64,000 nucleotides of DNA from Hermatobates lingyangjiaoensis (Eukaryota; Arthropoda; Insecta; Hemiptera; Hermatobatidae). Shown one piece after another: positions 41,841 through 51,984 of the stretch. Position numbers and translations under genes: made by a program. The stretch spans positions 628,501 to 692,500 of the forward strand of contig JAPFBL010000102.1 of assembly GCA_026182355.1 (NCBI GenBank). The letters are read 5' to 3'. The notes under the pieces were generated by a model. The model did no database searches and had not been told where the DNA came from. It saw only the letters and a program-made list of their open reading frames with translations. How positions within the stretch are numbered: the first letter of the stretch is position 1; each line of letters begins with the position of its first letter.

Positions 41841-41876
41841 GTGGGTGGGTGGGTGGGTGGGTGCGTGGGTGGGTGC
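41841..41876 (+). repeat. (GGGT)n tract, G-quadruplex type
   Basis: At least five GGG runs separated by single T bases, followed by GCGTGGGTGGGT. It meets the strict G3-N1 pattern of a stable G-quadruplex. The frame across it is a low-complexity artefact. Confidence 0.9.
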
Positions 41877-41879
41877 GTG

Positions 41880-44070
41880 TGTTAGCATTGCTTGTTACCA
41901 CGCTACGGTCCAGAATCTTTAATGGATCAAGTTGATATTTTACACAAAAATGGGCCTCATTTAGACGAAGATCCCTATTGTTTGGGAAGAATTATGCATG
42001 ATGGGAAAGTCACTTTTTTTGCCAAAAACCGTTTTTTTTAAAACATTTATTTCTCCTAAACTTATAACCCTAGAGTTTTGAAATTTTGACATTGTCTTGG
42101 AAGTTACAAATGCAACAAACGAAAAATATATTCAGAATTTTAAGACAACAGGAAATATTTTTTTTCAATAAAATGTAAAAATTTTGACTTATAATTCAAT
42201 CTCAAACCTTGTGAGAGCGATACAAGCCATACTGTTTGACGGACAAGAATGAAACTATGCCTACAAATAGAACATTATATGGCGAATGAGTTGAGATATT
42301 TTTTTTTGGAATTACTTTCTCTAAAGGGGCGTTACAGTACGATTTGTGTTTTCAGAAAATGATTTTTTGACGCTAAACGGCTAGTTAAAAAAAAATGAAA
42401 ATTTGACCAAAAATGGAACAAAAAATTAGCAATTCATAAAAAAAAAATCATGAAGTTTCAATTACGGGAAAGAGCAATAACGATATAAAAACTCTTTGTT
42501 TATCCTAGACTAAGAGATCACCTGCTATACTTGTCGATTTTTTTGTATTTTTTTACATTGTTTACATTGACTTAGAAATTTTTTGAGCGAATCCACTGAG
42601 GTAAAATTGATGTTTCTAATGGAAAAATGAAAATATATTATTGACTTATAAGAGATGTAAGAGGAATAATATTGTGCAGGTAAATGATAACACTCAATAA
42701 AAAAAAATTCGTATATATATTATTTGACAAAGGGGAAGGAAAATGATCTTATTAAATACTAAGAAGCCATAAAATTCCCAGTATAATAATTCTGTTAAAA
42801 ACCAAAAATGTAAAAGATAATTCAAAATATAAATCTTTCGTTTAGAGATTAATAACAGTAATTATCGTACATCTTTAATTAACAAATCACCTTAAAACAA
42901 CATTTTCTTCGCTGTTTAAGAAGTTTTTCAGAGAAAAAAAGTGTATTTTACCGTTTCAAATTTGAAAATTTTACATTAATATTCAATGTAGAAGGATGTC
43001 AAGTAAACGATGTAAGAAATCTACTGGCTATTTGAACAATAGCCATGTTCTCTTGTAGGATACTATTTCGTTTCAAGAAATGTTCACTTTGGTTTTTCAA
43101 AAATGTTATTACTGCTGTAGTTATACTAATGAAAGTATTTGCAAATAATAAATTATTTGTGATGTACAAAAATAAGCTTATAAATTGATATGTCCTTCAA
43201 TCACTATCTGTACTACCTCAGGAATGACAGGCTAATAATTATATCCCATTTAGATGTTTACGTTATGCTTAAATGAGACGTTATGTTTTATATACTCAAG
43301 AAATTTGACATTAAGTTACTTATAGTAAAGTAGAGTGTAGGCCACTCCAGATTTTTTATATTAATTTCTTGTACCATATTTCAATCTGAATATTTTTCTC
43401 TCAATTTTGTTTATTCCTTATTTAGACCTTGGTAAAATTTAAAAAAAAAAGTTAACCACATATGTTCATTCATATGTAATTAATAATATCAAATTCTTTC
43501 ACTAGTAGATTATGGAACGAGAGTGCTTTCCGTTAAACTGATTAAAAATAGTTTAAAAACTGGCAATTGTTATAAAAATTATGTATAATGTTATTATACA
43601 AATCACGTGTTTTCATATATAAAAATTACATTAAGATATATTTCTGCAAAAAAAATGGCCAGAAATGTGGATCATTCTACTTTGTATAAAGCCTGTACAG
43701 TAGAACCTCATAGTATGAGTGTCTCATTGTATAACCAATTCACTTTTCGAGCAGTCATTGATAACAATTTTTGTCTTGTTCTACGCTTAAAAATTATAGT
43801 TCGAGCGACCGTCTTCCTCAAGCCTAGGTCCAACGACCAACGACCAACGAATATAACCGCGCACTATAGTGCCCTTTGTAACTAGCAGTTGCAGACCAGA
43901 GACCTTCTACTGCTTGATTACTGTGCTACTATAACATGGACTGTCAGTAATTCATGTCGGATATTAAGTTAGTCTGTACAGTAATGATGTCGTATTCGCG
44001 GTCATGTGGTCTTGTTAGTCATAGTTTTTAATGCTTAGGTATGAGCTGGAAAGGTAGTCAGATAGTCACT
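41880..44070. other. AT-rich DNA, no gene seen
   Basis: Many A-runs, no recognised family. A 92-codon frame at 43607-43885 is unrecognised. Near 43840 a short direct duplication CCAACGACCAACGACCAACG is present. Confidence 0.4.
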
Positions 44071-44074
44071 GGAT

Positions 44075-44430
44075 GAAGTAATTATTCAGTGAGGTTGAGG
44101 AAGGTTGGTGACAGGATTTATAGTTTGTACAAGGAAATTTTGATGAGTAGATAGTTTCTTGTCTTCATTGGTAGTAAGTCGAGTGATGTAGCTATCTATG
44201 GATTCCATTTTCAAATCATGGTGAATATCAACATTACGGGCGTACCAAGGAGCCCTGGCTATAAGGCGGGCACACTTATTTTGAACAATCTGGATACACG
44301 CCTTGTTCGTTGGTGCAGCTCTAAACCAGACGGAGCATCCATAAGTCATCGCTGACGAAGAACCCCCTTATAGACAAGGTCCTTGACCGAATCAGGAGAA
44401 AAGCCTAGGTGGTCTCCGGTTTAAGCTTAA
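44075..44430 (-). pseudogene. Jockey-like LINE reverse transcriptase, C-terminal remnant
   Basis: From 44349 downwards the minus strand reads MTYGCSVWFRAAPTNKACIQ, then IVQNKCARLIARAPWYARN and VDIHHDLKMESIDSYI. The order YGC-VW, IQNK--R-I--APWY-RN, IH-DL, I----I matches the region after the reverse transcriptase of jockey-type non-LTR elements. Upstream, in another frame (44350-44430), SVKDLVYKGVLRQR corresponds to the preceding segment, so a frameshift separates them. Only this end survives. Confidence 0.8.
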
Positions 44431-44434
44431 TATA

Positions 44435-45565
44435 TTAAGAAATCATAATTATTTCTCGCACGCTTTTTTTATTGTTCATGTTACCCGTACAGTATTGTTT
44501 AGTTTTTCTAATTGAGCTTTTTTCTAAAAAAAAAAAAAAATAAATAAATTAAAAACCGGCGTTTGGGAGATGGAATGGATTATTTGTTTTCATATATATT
44601 TCAATTAGAAAAATTGCTTATTGATATGAGTAAATCGCAATATGAAGTTGCTCTGGGAGTTTCTACTGTACTGGATAATTTGCTGAATTCATCCTCCATT
44701 GGCCTATTCTAGACTGACTGACTACCCTTCGCCTGCCTCATTCACTTAAAAATATAAGACAAAACGATCGAACGTCGACAAACCTGACAAAGACGTCACT
44801 ATCACAGACATATCAGCAGTAGCAGGTCTGTGATCTTGAAATGCTAATTACAAAGTACTGGACTGTGCATGGTGACATTCCTTGGACGTTTACTACTGAC
44901 TTAATACTGAAAATATTTCCAAACCTACATTTTTCGTTCAAGGTTGAGTAAAATCCATGGAAAATTTCTAATTCTAATAACAGTATATTAAACTCTGACA
45001 ACATAATCTTTGAAAGATTATAATAACAATCATTTTCACTTTGTTCAATAAAAAGTTTATTATTTTTCATGATACCATGTAGAAGTAGAACACCAATATC
45101 GTTTTTCATGTTGCAAAAAAGAATCCATTAAAAGGATAACAATCTGAAGATCTCATTATTCCCTACCTGCCCAATTAAATTGATTGAAAGCATTACGGCG
45201 TGATTTGTAGAGAATTTGATTCCCTTTGTACTGTCTTGCGTGTTTAACCCATGAACAATCTGTCACGAAAAGTTGCACTTTAAACCTCTCATTTCATTAT
45301 TTGTAGAAATAAATCGATCAGCTATGATTGAAATATCATAATAAATTAATAGAGGAGGTCTTTCGTTTTAAAGCTGAAAATTATCATCTTGTATAAATAT
45401 AATTTCCGCTATTCCTTCATTATTTTATTTTAGATTACTTGATATTAAAATTACTTAGCAATTATATTGGATGAATTGATTTTGATATAATAATTCTATT
45501 TTACTTGCTTCTTGATTATAACAGATTATAATTGATTTATAATTGATTATATGCAGATTAGCTGT
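44435..45565. other. AT-rich DNA, no gene seen
   Basis: A-rich run at 44525-44550. A 98-codon minus-strand frame (44813-45109) has no recognisable motif; possibly chance. Confidence 0.4.
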
Positions 45566-45569
45566 CATA

Positions 45570-45735
45570 ACACTGCTCACCTCTGAACTGGTAGGTCTGG
45601 GGTTAGATACCCACCATGGCTGGCCCTCGATTTATCCTCATGGGAGATGATAAATTTCGGCATGTTCTCCACTGTTATGCTAATGCATTGATATTGTGAT
45701 AAGTTAAACACCCTGAATAGAAACCACTGTTAAAT
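45570..45735 (+). mobile_element. tRNA-derived SINE, plus strand, truncated
   Basis: CTGCTCACCTCTGAACTGGTAGG then TCTGGGGTTAGATACCCACC in the B-box position, GGCCCTCGATTTATCC and AAATTTCGGCATGTTCTCC follow the head-to-body order of the SINE. The body decays after about 45700. Confidence 0.7.
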
Positions 45736-45771
45736 ATTTTAACTCAATTTTTAAGAATAAATGTGAAAAAG

Positions 45772-46100
45772 TGTGGCCAGGTTAGCTCAGTGGTTACATG
45801 CTTGCCCCTGAACTGGTAGTCCCAGTGTTCAAACACTCTCTGACATGTGTGGTTGTTTTTTTGACGTCAGAGGTAAATAAATCTGAGCACGTTGTCCATC
45901 GTACAGTATGTTATACCATCGATCTTGAGCCTGTACGATGTCAGATATTCGTTAAAGGTCCCTACTTTAAATAAATTTGAACAAGCCAAAATTTAGCCAT
46001 CGCAATATAGAATCAATCTTCTTTGTGCATCATCACAAAGGACCAATGTTCATCGTATGTGTATTGCCTATTGCGAGTACCAATCCAACCCAGCCTAAAC
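45772..46100 (+). mobile_element. tRNA-derived SINE, plus strand
   Basis: Head GGCCAGGTTAGCTCAGTGG (A box) at about 45776, CAGTGTTCAAACACTC in B-box position, AATAAATCTGAGCACGTTG, GCCTGTACGATGTCAGAT, CGTTAAAGGTCCCTAC, AATATAGAATCAATC, and GGACCAATGTTCATCG towards the tail, which ends without TTAGG units. Confidence 0.8.
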
Positions 46101-46104
46101 TAAA

Positions 46105-46430
46105 TACGAAAAAGAAAATGTTCCTATAACTTGTTTGAAAAATGTTATGTTTCTTTTAATGTAACATACAGATCAGTGTTTATAGGATTGGAGTCTATAA
46201 TTGGAGTAATTATAATTTTGGTATAAAATTCCAGATGTATGTAAGCATTTATTTTCTATTTACACCGGATAATGCTTCCCCTGTCATATATGTACCTGCT
46301 GGTAATATTCCTTCCCTGCCGTCACATCTTTGCTACAACACTGAAATGATGATTTAGCTATTAATCTCATCTACACTCTAGAAATATTTACAGCTTCAAA
46401 TGTTAATATAAACTCTGCTTACATTGAAAT
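46105..46430. other. Intergenic DNA, no feature seen
   Basis: Nothing recognised. Confidence 0.4.
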
Positions 46431-46433
46431 TTA

Positions 46434-46756
46434 AGGTTTACATTGTAATCCTTACTGCTTTACATTGTAAACCTTACTGCTTTACATTGTAAACCTTACT
46501 GTTTTACATTGTAAACCTTACTGCTTTACATTGTAAACCTTACTGCTTTACATTGTAAACCTTACTGCTTTACATTGTAAACCTTACTGTTTTACATTGT
46601 AAACCTTACTGCTTTACATTGTAAACCTTACTGCTTTACATTGTAAACCTTACTGCTTTACATTGTAAACCTTACTGCTTTACATTGTAAACCTTACTTC
46701 TTTACATTGTAAACCTTACTGCTTTACATTGTAAACCTTACTGCTTTACATTGTAG
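46434..46756. repeat. 22-bp tandem repeat, about 14.5 copies
   Basis: Unit TTTACATTGTAAACCTTACTGC, nearly perfect throughout (occasional C/T at the TGC). Each unit contains the palindrome TTTACATTGTAAA. There are no spacers, so this is a minisatellite, not CRISPR. Confidence 0.97.
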
Positions 46757-46831
46757 CAAAGGAAGGAATTTGAACCAATTGGATCTCAATTAATTGAGTT
46801 CTTGGTGCTAATATTGAAGAAAAATTATTCT

Positions 46832-47163
46832 GTAGGTTAGGTTAGGTTAGGTTGCAGTGGCAGTCCCACAAGGGAACACACGTAAGCCAAGCATTGGCCC
46901 TTTGTGATACCACACAGTGAACATTGATTCTACAGTGTGAGTCCTAAATTTTGCCTAACTCATGTGTATTTAGAGTAGGGATCTTTAACGAGTACCTGAC
47001 ATCGTACAGGCTCGGGACCGATGGTTTAACGTCCTTCTCCGAGGGACGACGTGCTCAGATTTATTCACCTCCCGCGTGAATAAATCGAGGGCCCGGTGAG
47101 GATTGAACCCCGGTCCTATCAGTTCAGAGGTGAGCACGGAACCACTGAGCTAGCCTGGCCCCC
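46832..47163 (-). mobile_element. Full-length tRNA-derived SINE
   Basis: About 332 bp. The minus strand begins GGGGGCCAGGCTAGCTCAGT with A box around 47140-47155, and GGGTTCAATCC as B box around 47100-47110. The body includes GAGCACGTCGTCCCTCGGAG, GACGTTAAACC and GTTAAAGATCCCTACTC, and ends in AACCTAACCTAACCTA units. Internal pol III promoter layout is as expected for a tRNA SINE. Confidence 0.93.
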
Positions 47164-47169
47164 AAATTT

Positions 47170-48885
47170 ATGGTAAATTAACAGAAATTTATAATTTTTT
47201 TTTATCATCTTTATTTACAAATATACAACTACGTATATTATGCGTAACAAGCATATGTAGTAATAGATTACACAATAACATCCATGCACATGAGCGAAGA
47301 ATGGAACCCACTGGTTCAACTTCTCACTTTGTTTTTTTTTTGTAAATTTATAATTAATATACGTTTTTAATAATTAATAATAAAACGTATTAATTATTAT
47401 TAATACGTTTTATTATCTATATCTATTTTTTTTCATCTCTATATTATCTCTATAATCTATAATCTATAGAATAATATAGATTATCTATATCTAATATCTA
47501 TTTTTTTTTATATTCTTTCGTAAACCGTAATATGATTTTATTTTTTGTATAAAATGTACTGATTTAAATCGCTGTGTATTAATTGATACTAAAATTAATG
47601 ATTTTAATACAAAATTCAAAATTAATGGGAGAGTTTTTCAGTTACAAGATGCATTCTGATTAACCAAGTTACACCATTCCCTGTAAGAAATTCATATTAC
47701 CAAATTCTTTTTATTGTTAATATATTATTCTTTGTACTGTAATTATTATATTCACTATCAAAATCAGTTTACATTGTTCCAAACAATAATAACCAATGTA
47801 TATTTACGAAACTGATATTTTGTTAAAAAAAAAAAAAAAAAAAAAAAATCAAGTGTTACAAAAAAAAAAGAGCCATATAGTATATAACCCATTGTATTTT
47901 ACAATTCAAATGAGACTTTACTGAGCTCTCTTTTGTTTGAACTCCTTTCCTTTTACGTTACAAATGTCTTGCCACTTACTTCTCAACATTCAAACGCTCT
48001 GCTTTCCTTGAGCATTCTAAATAATATGCTCGCTATTTGAAACCTTTTTTGAAATTTCTTTCATATAGAATTATGAATTTCTTTTGTGTAGAACATCTTT
48101 TCTGTTATTTATCTTTTTTTTTTTTACATTATTCTAATGGTGGCACTAATGGTAGATTCCAATATAAAGTAATTTTGACTGAAACTTTGCGTTACAACTT
48201 TAGAACATTAATCTGAATCATCTTTGTTTTTTTTGATATTTTTTCGTAAATTATTATGAAATTCTAATTCTAATGGCAACTATGATGCCACTATTGATTA
48301 AAACCTTCTAAATACTTTCTATGCTTTGGTGAAATACATGGCAATCAGATGTTGTTTTGAATGCTCTGTCAATCGGAGTATAGATGGTTCAAGTTTTGTG
48401 TCTGTCGAACATTCAATATTCAAATAAATTCCACTATGTTTGGACCTCATGTAAACAGATGTTCTGAAATGCTAATTACATTCTTTTATAGTTACGACAA
48501 GAGATTTGAAAATTGACAACAGCAATTGTAAATTTGACACAGCTTCAATGGAACTCATTTAGCTTAAAGATTTGCTGAACATTGTCCACTACTAGAAAAC
48601 ACTCATCTACATATATGCAATGAATATGTGGCTTGTTTATTGACTCCTGAGCTAGCACCTGATTTTCATGGTCGTACTTACAAAAATTTGCAAAGATGAC
48701 TCCTATGAAGAGCCCATGACCAGTGTGTCCATTTTGTTTTATACACTACGGTCCATATGCGTACATTAACTCTTCGTAGTGCAACCTTTCAGTCATTCAT
48801 CCATGATGAATCATTTAGATGCAGGAGCTAGTAGTGAGGGATAATTATATAATCAATCCGAAATAGTTTTTGATGTGTATATGTA
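47170..48885. other. AT-rich DNA with local palindromes
   Basis: Palindrome AATAAAACGTATTAATTATT with its inverted half at 47378-47416. TCTATA-rich repeats at 47415-47500. Long A run at 47826-47848. No gene seen. Confidence 0.45.
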
Positions 48886-48889
48886 TATA

Positions 48890-49075
48890 CTTTCGACGGT
48901 CTAGTCAAGGGTTGTGACCAGTTAACATTGTTAATTCCTTTAAATAATGCAAAATTAATTCTCTTTTTTTTGATAAATCCTTACTTAGCCTATTAAAAAG
49001 GTTTTAAAATAAAACCGAAACTTTGGATACGAGAATTTGATTTTGGACCTAGAAAATTGACGGAATTTCGATTAC
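48890..49075 (+). mobile_element. Family C (ACGU) element arm
   Basis: Matches the right arm of 11700-12115: CGACGGTCTAGTCAAGGGTT, AACATTGTTAATTCC, TTTAAATAATGCAAA, GCCTATTAAAAAGGTTTTAAAATAAAACCGAAACTTTGG, AGAAAATTGACGGAATTTCGAT. The core is CUAUUAAAAA with GGUUUU/AAAACC stem II, GAAA, and ACUU instead of ACGU. Confidence 0.75.
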
Positions 49076-49235
49076 ATAATTACACAAAAAAATTTGATAC
49101 ACCTATTCTATCATATATTATTGAATATGATATATATATCATACATCATATATTTCGTTGGAAATACGATCCAAAACGGACAAATATAGTTCAATATAGA
49201 AAAAGAAACATACAGAAATCAAAAGAACACACTTA

Positions 49236-49272
49236 CAGTCTCTAATTTTCGGTTGGAACTGTCTTCAGGAGA
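49236..49272 (-). ncRNA. Hammerhead-like motif, AAUU type
   Basis: Minus strand: stem I TCTC with GAGA, CUGAAGA (complement of 49262-49268), extra C, stem II AGUU-CC-AACC (one A-C mismatch), GAAA, AAUU, A as H17. GAAA is intact here, unlike the right arm. Confidence 0.7.
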
Positions 49273-49321
49273 GATAAAAGAGGGAAACCAAGCGCACTAG
49301 TTCAGAGACGGTTGGAGGCGG

Positions 49322-49363
49322 ACGGTCTCCTGAAGACGGTTCCAACCAAAAATTAGAGACTGT
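49322..49363 (+). ncRNA. Hammerhead-like motif with 8-bp stem I, AAUU type
   Basis: Stem I ACGGTCTC (49322-49329) pairs over 8 bp with GAGACTGT (49356-49363; one G-U). CTGAAGA (49330-49336), extra C49337, perfect stem II GGTT-CC-AACC (49338-49347), AAAA (49348-49351; G12 is A), palindrome AATT (49351-49354), A49355 as H17. The clearest three-way-junction geometry in the window. Confidence 0.75.
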
Positions 49364-49408
49364 AACTGTGTTCTTTTGATTTCTGTATGTTTCTTTTTCT
49401 ATATTGAA

Positions 49409-49411
<3 letters not shown>

Positions 49412-49480
<69 letters not shown>
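49412..49480. repeat. (TA)n microsatellite
   Basis: About 68 bp of perfect TA. Confidence 0.97.
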
Positions 49481-49481
<1 letters not shown>

Positions 49482-49517
49482 CTCAATAAATTGTTCTTGA
49501 CCTCTTGTATTCTATTG

Positions 49518-49740
49518 TATGTTTTCTTATTGAGGGTTACGTCATATAAAAGAAAATAAACTCCTTCCTAGGCTAACGTTTCGATGTTTTGTGCATCATC
49601 TTCAGTGCTAAAATTAGAGTAAGAACTATAGTACATTCACCAAAACAATCTATGTGAGTTGTTGATTGAATATATCGAAACGTTGGCCTAGGAAGGAGTT
49701 TATTTTCTCTTATATGACCTGGACCTCATTAACGAAACAT
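49518..49740. mobile_element. PLE-type fold-back, ACGU family, one core deleted
   Basis: TGAGGGTTACGTCATATAAAAG and AATAAACTCCTTCCTAGGC at the left; GCCTAGGAAGGAGTTTATT and TATATGACC at the right. The left arm has a minus core (49573-49605). In the right arm GAAACGTTGG remains at about 49676 but CUGANGA and stem II are absent. Confidence 0.8.
49573..49605 (-). ncRNA. Hammerhead-like motif, ACGU type
   Basis: Minus strand CUGAAGA (complement of 49599-49605), extra U, perfect stem II GAUG...CAUC, GAAA, ACGU, U as H17, then AGCC. Confidence 0.7.
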
Positions 49741-49744
49741 ACTA

Positions 49745-50190
49745 TGTATATATATGTATATATCTGAAGTCAATGTTATCTCTACTATTAAGATTTTCGA
49801 TAATTGTTGTAGACTAGTTAGAGAGGCGGGATCGAGGAGGGTAGGCGGTTTAGAGGGTCATCTCGTTCTGATAAGACGTTGTTGGGCCAAGCTGGGCAAC
49901 CCTGCATGTTGCAACCTTGTTAGAACCTGCCTCAGAGGTTTAACTGTAACTCTGAGTTTATTTCGTACTTTTCTTTATTTTTGTTAAACTCATTAGATCT
50001 AGATAAGTTTTTACTTACTTATCCTGAATAAACCAATATGTTATTGAACTCATTTTTAGTCTGTTATTATATAATAAATTATTTTCTCACTATTCTAAGT
50101 TGTTTGGTTGTGTCTTCAAAAACTGTGTAACATTGTGTCATATCTCTGGCTAATTCACTATGAATTGGGAATAACTTCAAGACTAACGTA
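49745..50190. other. Intergenic DNA, no gene seen
   Basis: A 77-codon frame (49754-49987) is unrecognised. No repeat body found. Confidence 0.35.
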
Positions 50191-50194
50191 AAAC

Positions 50195-50295
50195 GGCGAG
50201 AAATTTCAAGCCATTTAGAAGGAAAGTCGTAAATGCAGAAGCTGCTGCATATTTGTGTGGTTTTCATTTCTCTATGTTTCATTTTCTGCATTGGA
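50195..50295 (+). pseudogene. PLE protein N-terminal fragment, short
   Basis: In one frame reads KPFRRKVVNAEAAAY then LCGFH, matching the (K)KVVNAEAA(A/I)(K)F part of the PLE N-terminal fragments at 28816 and 53400, before a (TA)n at 50297. No ribozyme-like core is recognisable upstream. Confidence 0.5.
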
Positions 50296-50296
50296 A

Positions 50297-50318
50297 TATA
50301 TATATATATAGTGTGTGT

Positions 50319-50354
<36 letters not shown>
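50297..50354. repeat. (TA)n then (GA)n microsatellite
   Basis: Short TA run, GTGTGTGAGT, then a GA run at about 50321-50354. Confidence 0.95.
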
Positions 50355-50356
<2 letters not shown>

Positions 50357-50359
50357 CAG

Positions 50360-51110
50360 AGAGCAGGAAGATGGGGAAGAGAATGAAAACACATAATAGC
50401 ATAAGAGTGTGAATAGGAGTCGGAGAGTCGCTATTGGAACCTCATTAAGAAAAGGGGTTCTCATCCTATATTTGCTATCCCTGGGGTATTTTCCTTTATT
50501 GGTTTAAGCCACGTGTTCTTTGTCTGATTCTTTATCATTTATATAGACTTCTAAAGGACTATCAAAATAAACATCAAGCTGTTTAAATAAATCAACTAAC
50601 TGCATTATGATATAAAATGGAAAAAAATATTAACTTTTTTTCTGCAACCATTGTGCTTGATTGAAAAAATGGACGTATTAATAGTTTTTTTGATAATATT
50701 AAATTGTCAATAAAATTATGCCCTATTGTAATGCAAATGATATTTTTTATTTAATTTTCTTTGAAGTTTTATTATAATGTCTGAAAATTTAATGGTCTAT
50801 TATAACTATGTTGAGATGATTACTCTTTTCAAAAATTTTAAAATTTCTTAGTTTCGAAAAAATTTATTAAATAATAGGTCATTTTCAAATCTGTTAGTTA
50901 CGTTGAGTTCATTAGATGTTTGAAAAGTTGTAGGCTTATTTGAAATAATTAAAGCCTTCACATATTAAATAAATCATTGCATAGATTTGTATTTCTAACA
51001 TGTAATGGTTCATGTATATCTATGTATACTCACGTTTAATTCGGAAATACGATTTTAAATGTACGAAACAAGGTCAAATCTGTAGAAAAGTAACACACAG
51101 AATAAAGAAA
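50360..51110. other. AT-rich DNA, no gene seen
   Basis: Nothing recognised. Confidence 0.4.
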
Positions 51111-51123
51111 CACTTATTAAACC

Positions 51124-51152
51124 TAATTTTTGTAAAATCCGTCCTCATGAGA
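51124..51152 (-). ncRNA. Hammerhead-like motif, AAUU type (decayed)
   Basis: Minus strand AUGAGGA, extra C, GGAUUUUAC, AAAAAUUAG. First core base, G12 and stem II are altered; flank CACACAGAATAAAGAAACACTTATTAAACC matches the AAUU and AUAU leaders. Confidence 0.4.
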
Positions 51153-51341
51153 AAAATTTATACTGAGACCTAACATGGAGAGTCAGTGGGAGTTAACAGT
51201 AACGGAAGGAATTGTTGTCTTCCGTGTTGCATGTCGTATGTGTGCTTGGTATCCCTCACTTATTTTTCTTAGTACTAATTTTTTGAAAATTAGAGTTAGA
51301 AAGTACATTTCATTACTCGGTGAGTTACTAATGTGTGTTTT

Positions 51342-51342
<1 letters not shown>

Positions 51343-51378
<36 letters not shown>
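51343..51378. repeat. (TA)n microsatellite
   Basis: TA run of about 36 bp between two motif elements. Confidence 0.95.
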
Positions 51379-51380
<2 letters not shown>

Positions 51381-51471
51381 TTAGTTGTGCAATCCGTAAT
51401 TGTGTGGTATTTACTCATTCTGAGGTAAAATGGATAAACAAACAAAAGTCTCCACACAAATGAAGTTTTAT

Positions 51472-51507
51472 TCAATGTGTTTCGAAAACTTTGTGTTCAT
51501 CATCAGG
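51472..51507 (-). ncRNA. Hammerhead-like motif, ACACAU variant
   Basis: Minus strand CUGAUGA (complement of 51498-51504), extra U, stem II GAA-CACAAAGUU-UUC, GAAA, ACACAU, U. The palindrome has a mismatch. Confidence 0.6.
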
Positions 51508-51596
51508 AAGACACCTAATGAATGAATTCTCTTGATTGAATTTTATTATTTCACTCCAATTTTGTAACTGATTAGATATAATTTGTATTATGTGTC

Positions 51597-51640
51597 TTCC
51601 TCATGATGAACAGAAAGTGTTCGAAACGTGTTGAATAAAA
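51597..51640 (+). ncRNA. Hammerhead-like motif, ACGUGU variant
   Basis: CTCATGA (51601-51607; G5 is C), extra T, perfect stem II GAACA...TGTTC (51609-51623), GAAA (51624-51627), ACGTGT (51627-51632), T51633 as H17. Confidence 0.6.
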
Positions 51641-51729
51641 CTTCATTTGTGTGAAGACTTTTGTTTGTTTATCCATTTTACCTCAGAATATATATATATA
51701 TATATATAATCAAACATCAATATTAGTTT

Positions 51730-51782
51730 GATCATTTATCGTTATTTAACGTATTTATGTGTAATCTTGTATATATATAAAA
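51730..51782 (+). mobile_element. Family A terminal fragment
   Basis: TTTGATCATTTATCGTTATTTAACGTATTTATGTGTAATC then TA: diverged terminal hairpin of family A. Confidence 0.55.
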
Positions 51783-51814
51783 GAATTGACTGTAATCCCC
51801 CCCGTCAATGCTCT

Positions 51815-51865
51815 TCTTCTCTTGAGGACGACCGCCATAACGGTCGAAATATTGAAAATTGGGTC
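51815..51865 (+). ncRNA. Hammerhead-like motif, AUAU type
   Basis: TTGAGGA (51822-51828), extra C, perfect stem II GACCG...CGGTC (51830-51845), GAAA, ATAT (51849-51852), T51853, GAAAATT. The tail AACGTAATCAGTCCTGCTGGATCAC resembles the GTCC-GCT-GGAC tail of other copies, before (TA)n at 51946-51976. Confidence 0.65.
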
Positions 51866-51945
51866 CTATTGTTGCGTTTCTTTCTATCGGTCACAGTTTA
51901 TTTTAAACGTAATCAGTCCTGCTGGATCACATGTCGTTGTTATAT

Positions 51946-51976
<31 letters not shown>
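51946..51976. repeat. (TA)n microsatellite
   Basis: TA run of about 30 bp. Confidence 0.95.
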
Positions 51977-51980
<4 letters not shown>

Positions 51981-51984
51981 GTTC

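Larger units (their letters stand above)
49187..49411. mobile_element. PLE-type fold-back, AAUU family
   Basis: Arms of about 86 bp: AGTTCAATATAGAAAAAGAAAC and CAGAAATCAAAAGAACACA at the left; matching complements at the right up to TATTGAACT. Spacer of about 50 bp. The right arm abuts (TA)n at 49412. Two complete hammerhead-like cores. Confidence 0.9.
51421..51688. mobile_element. PLE-type fold-back, ACGUGU family
   Basis: Outer words TGAGGTAAAATGGATAAACA and TGTTTATCCATTTTACCTCA are perfect inverted copies. Arms about 100 bp, spacer about 60 bp, (TA)n at the right edge (51690-51708). A core in each arm. Confidence 0.9.

Noticed and set aside
46434..46756. Short direct repeats that could suggest a CRISPR array
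   Set aside because: Units are contiguous with no unique spacers, and all other evidence is for an animal genome; this is a minisatellite.
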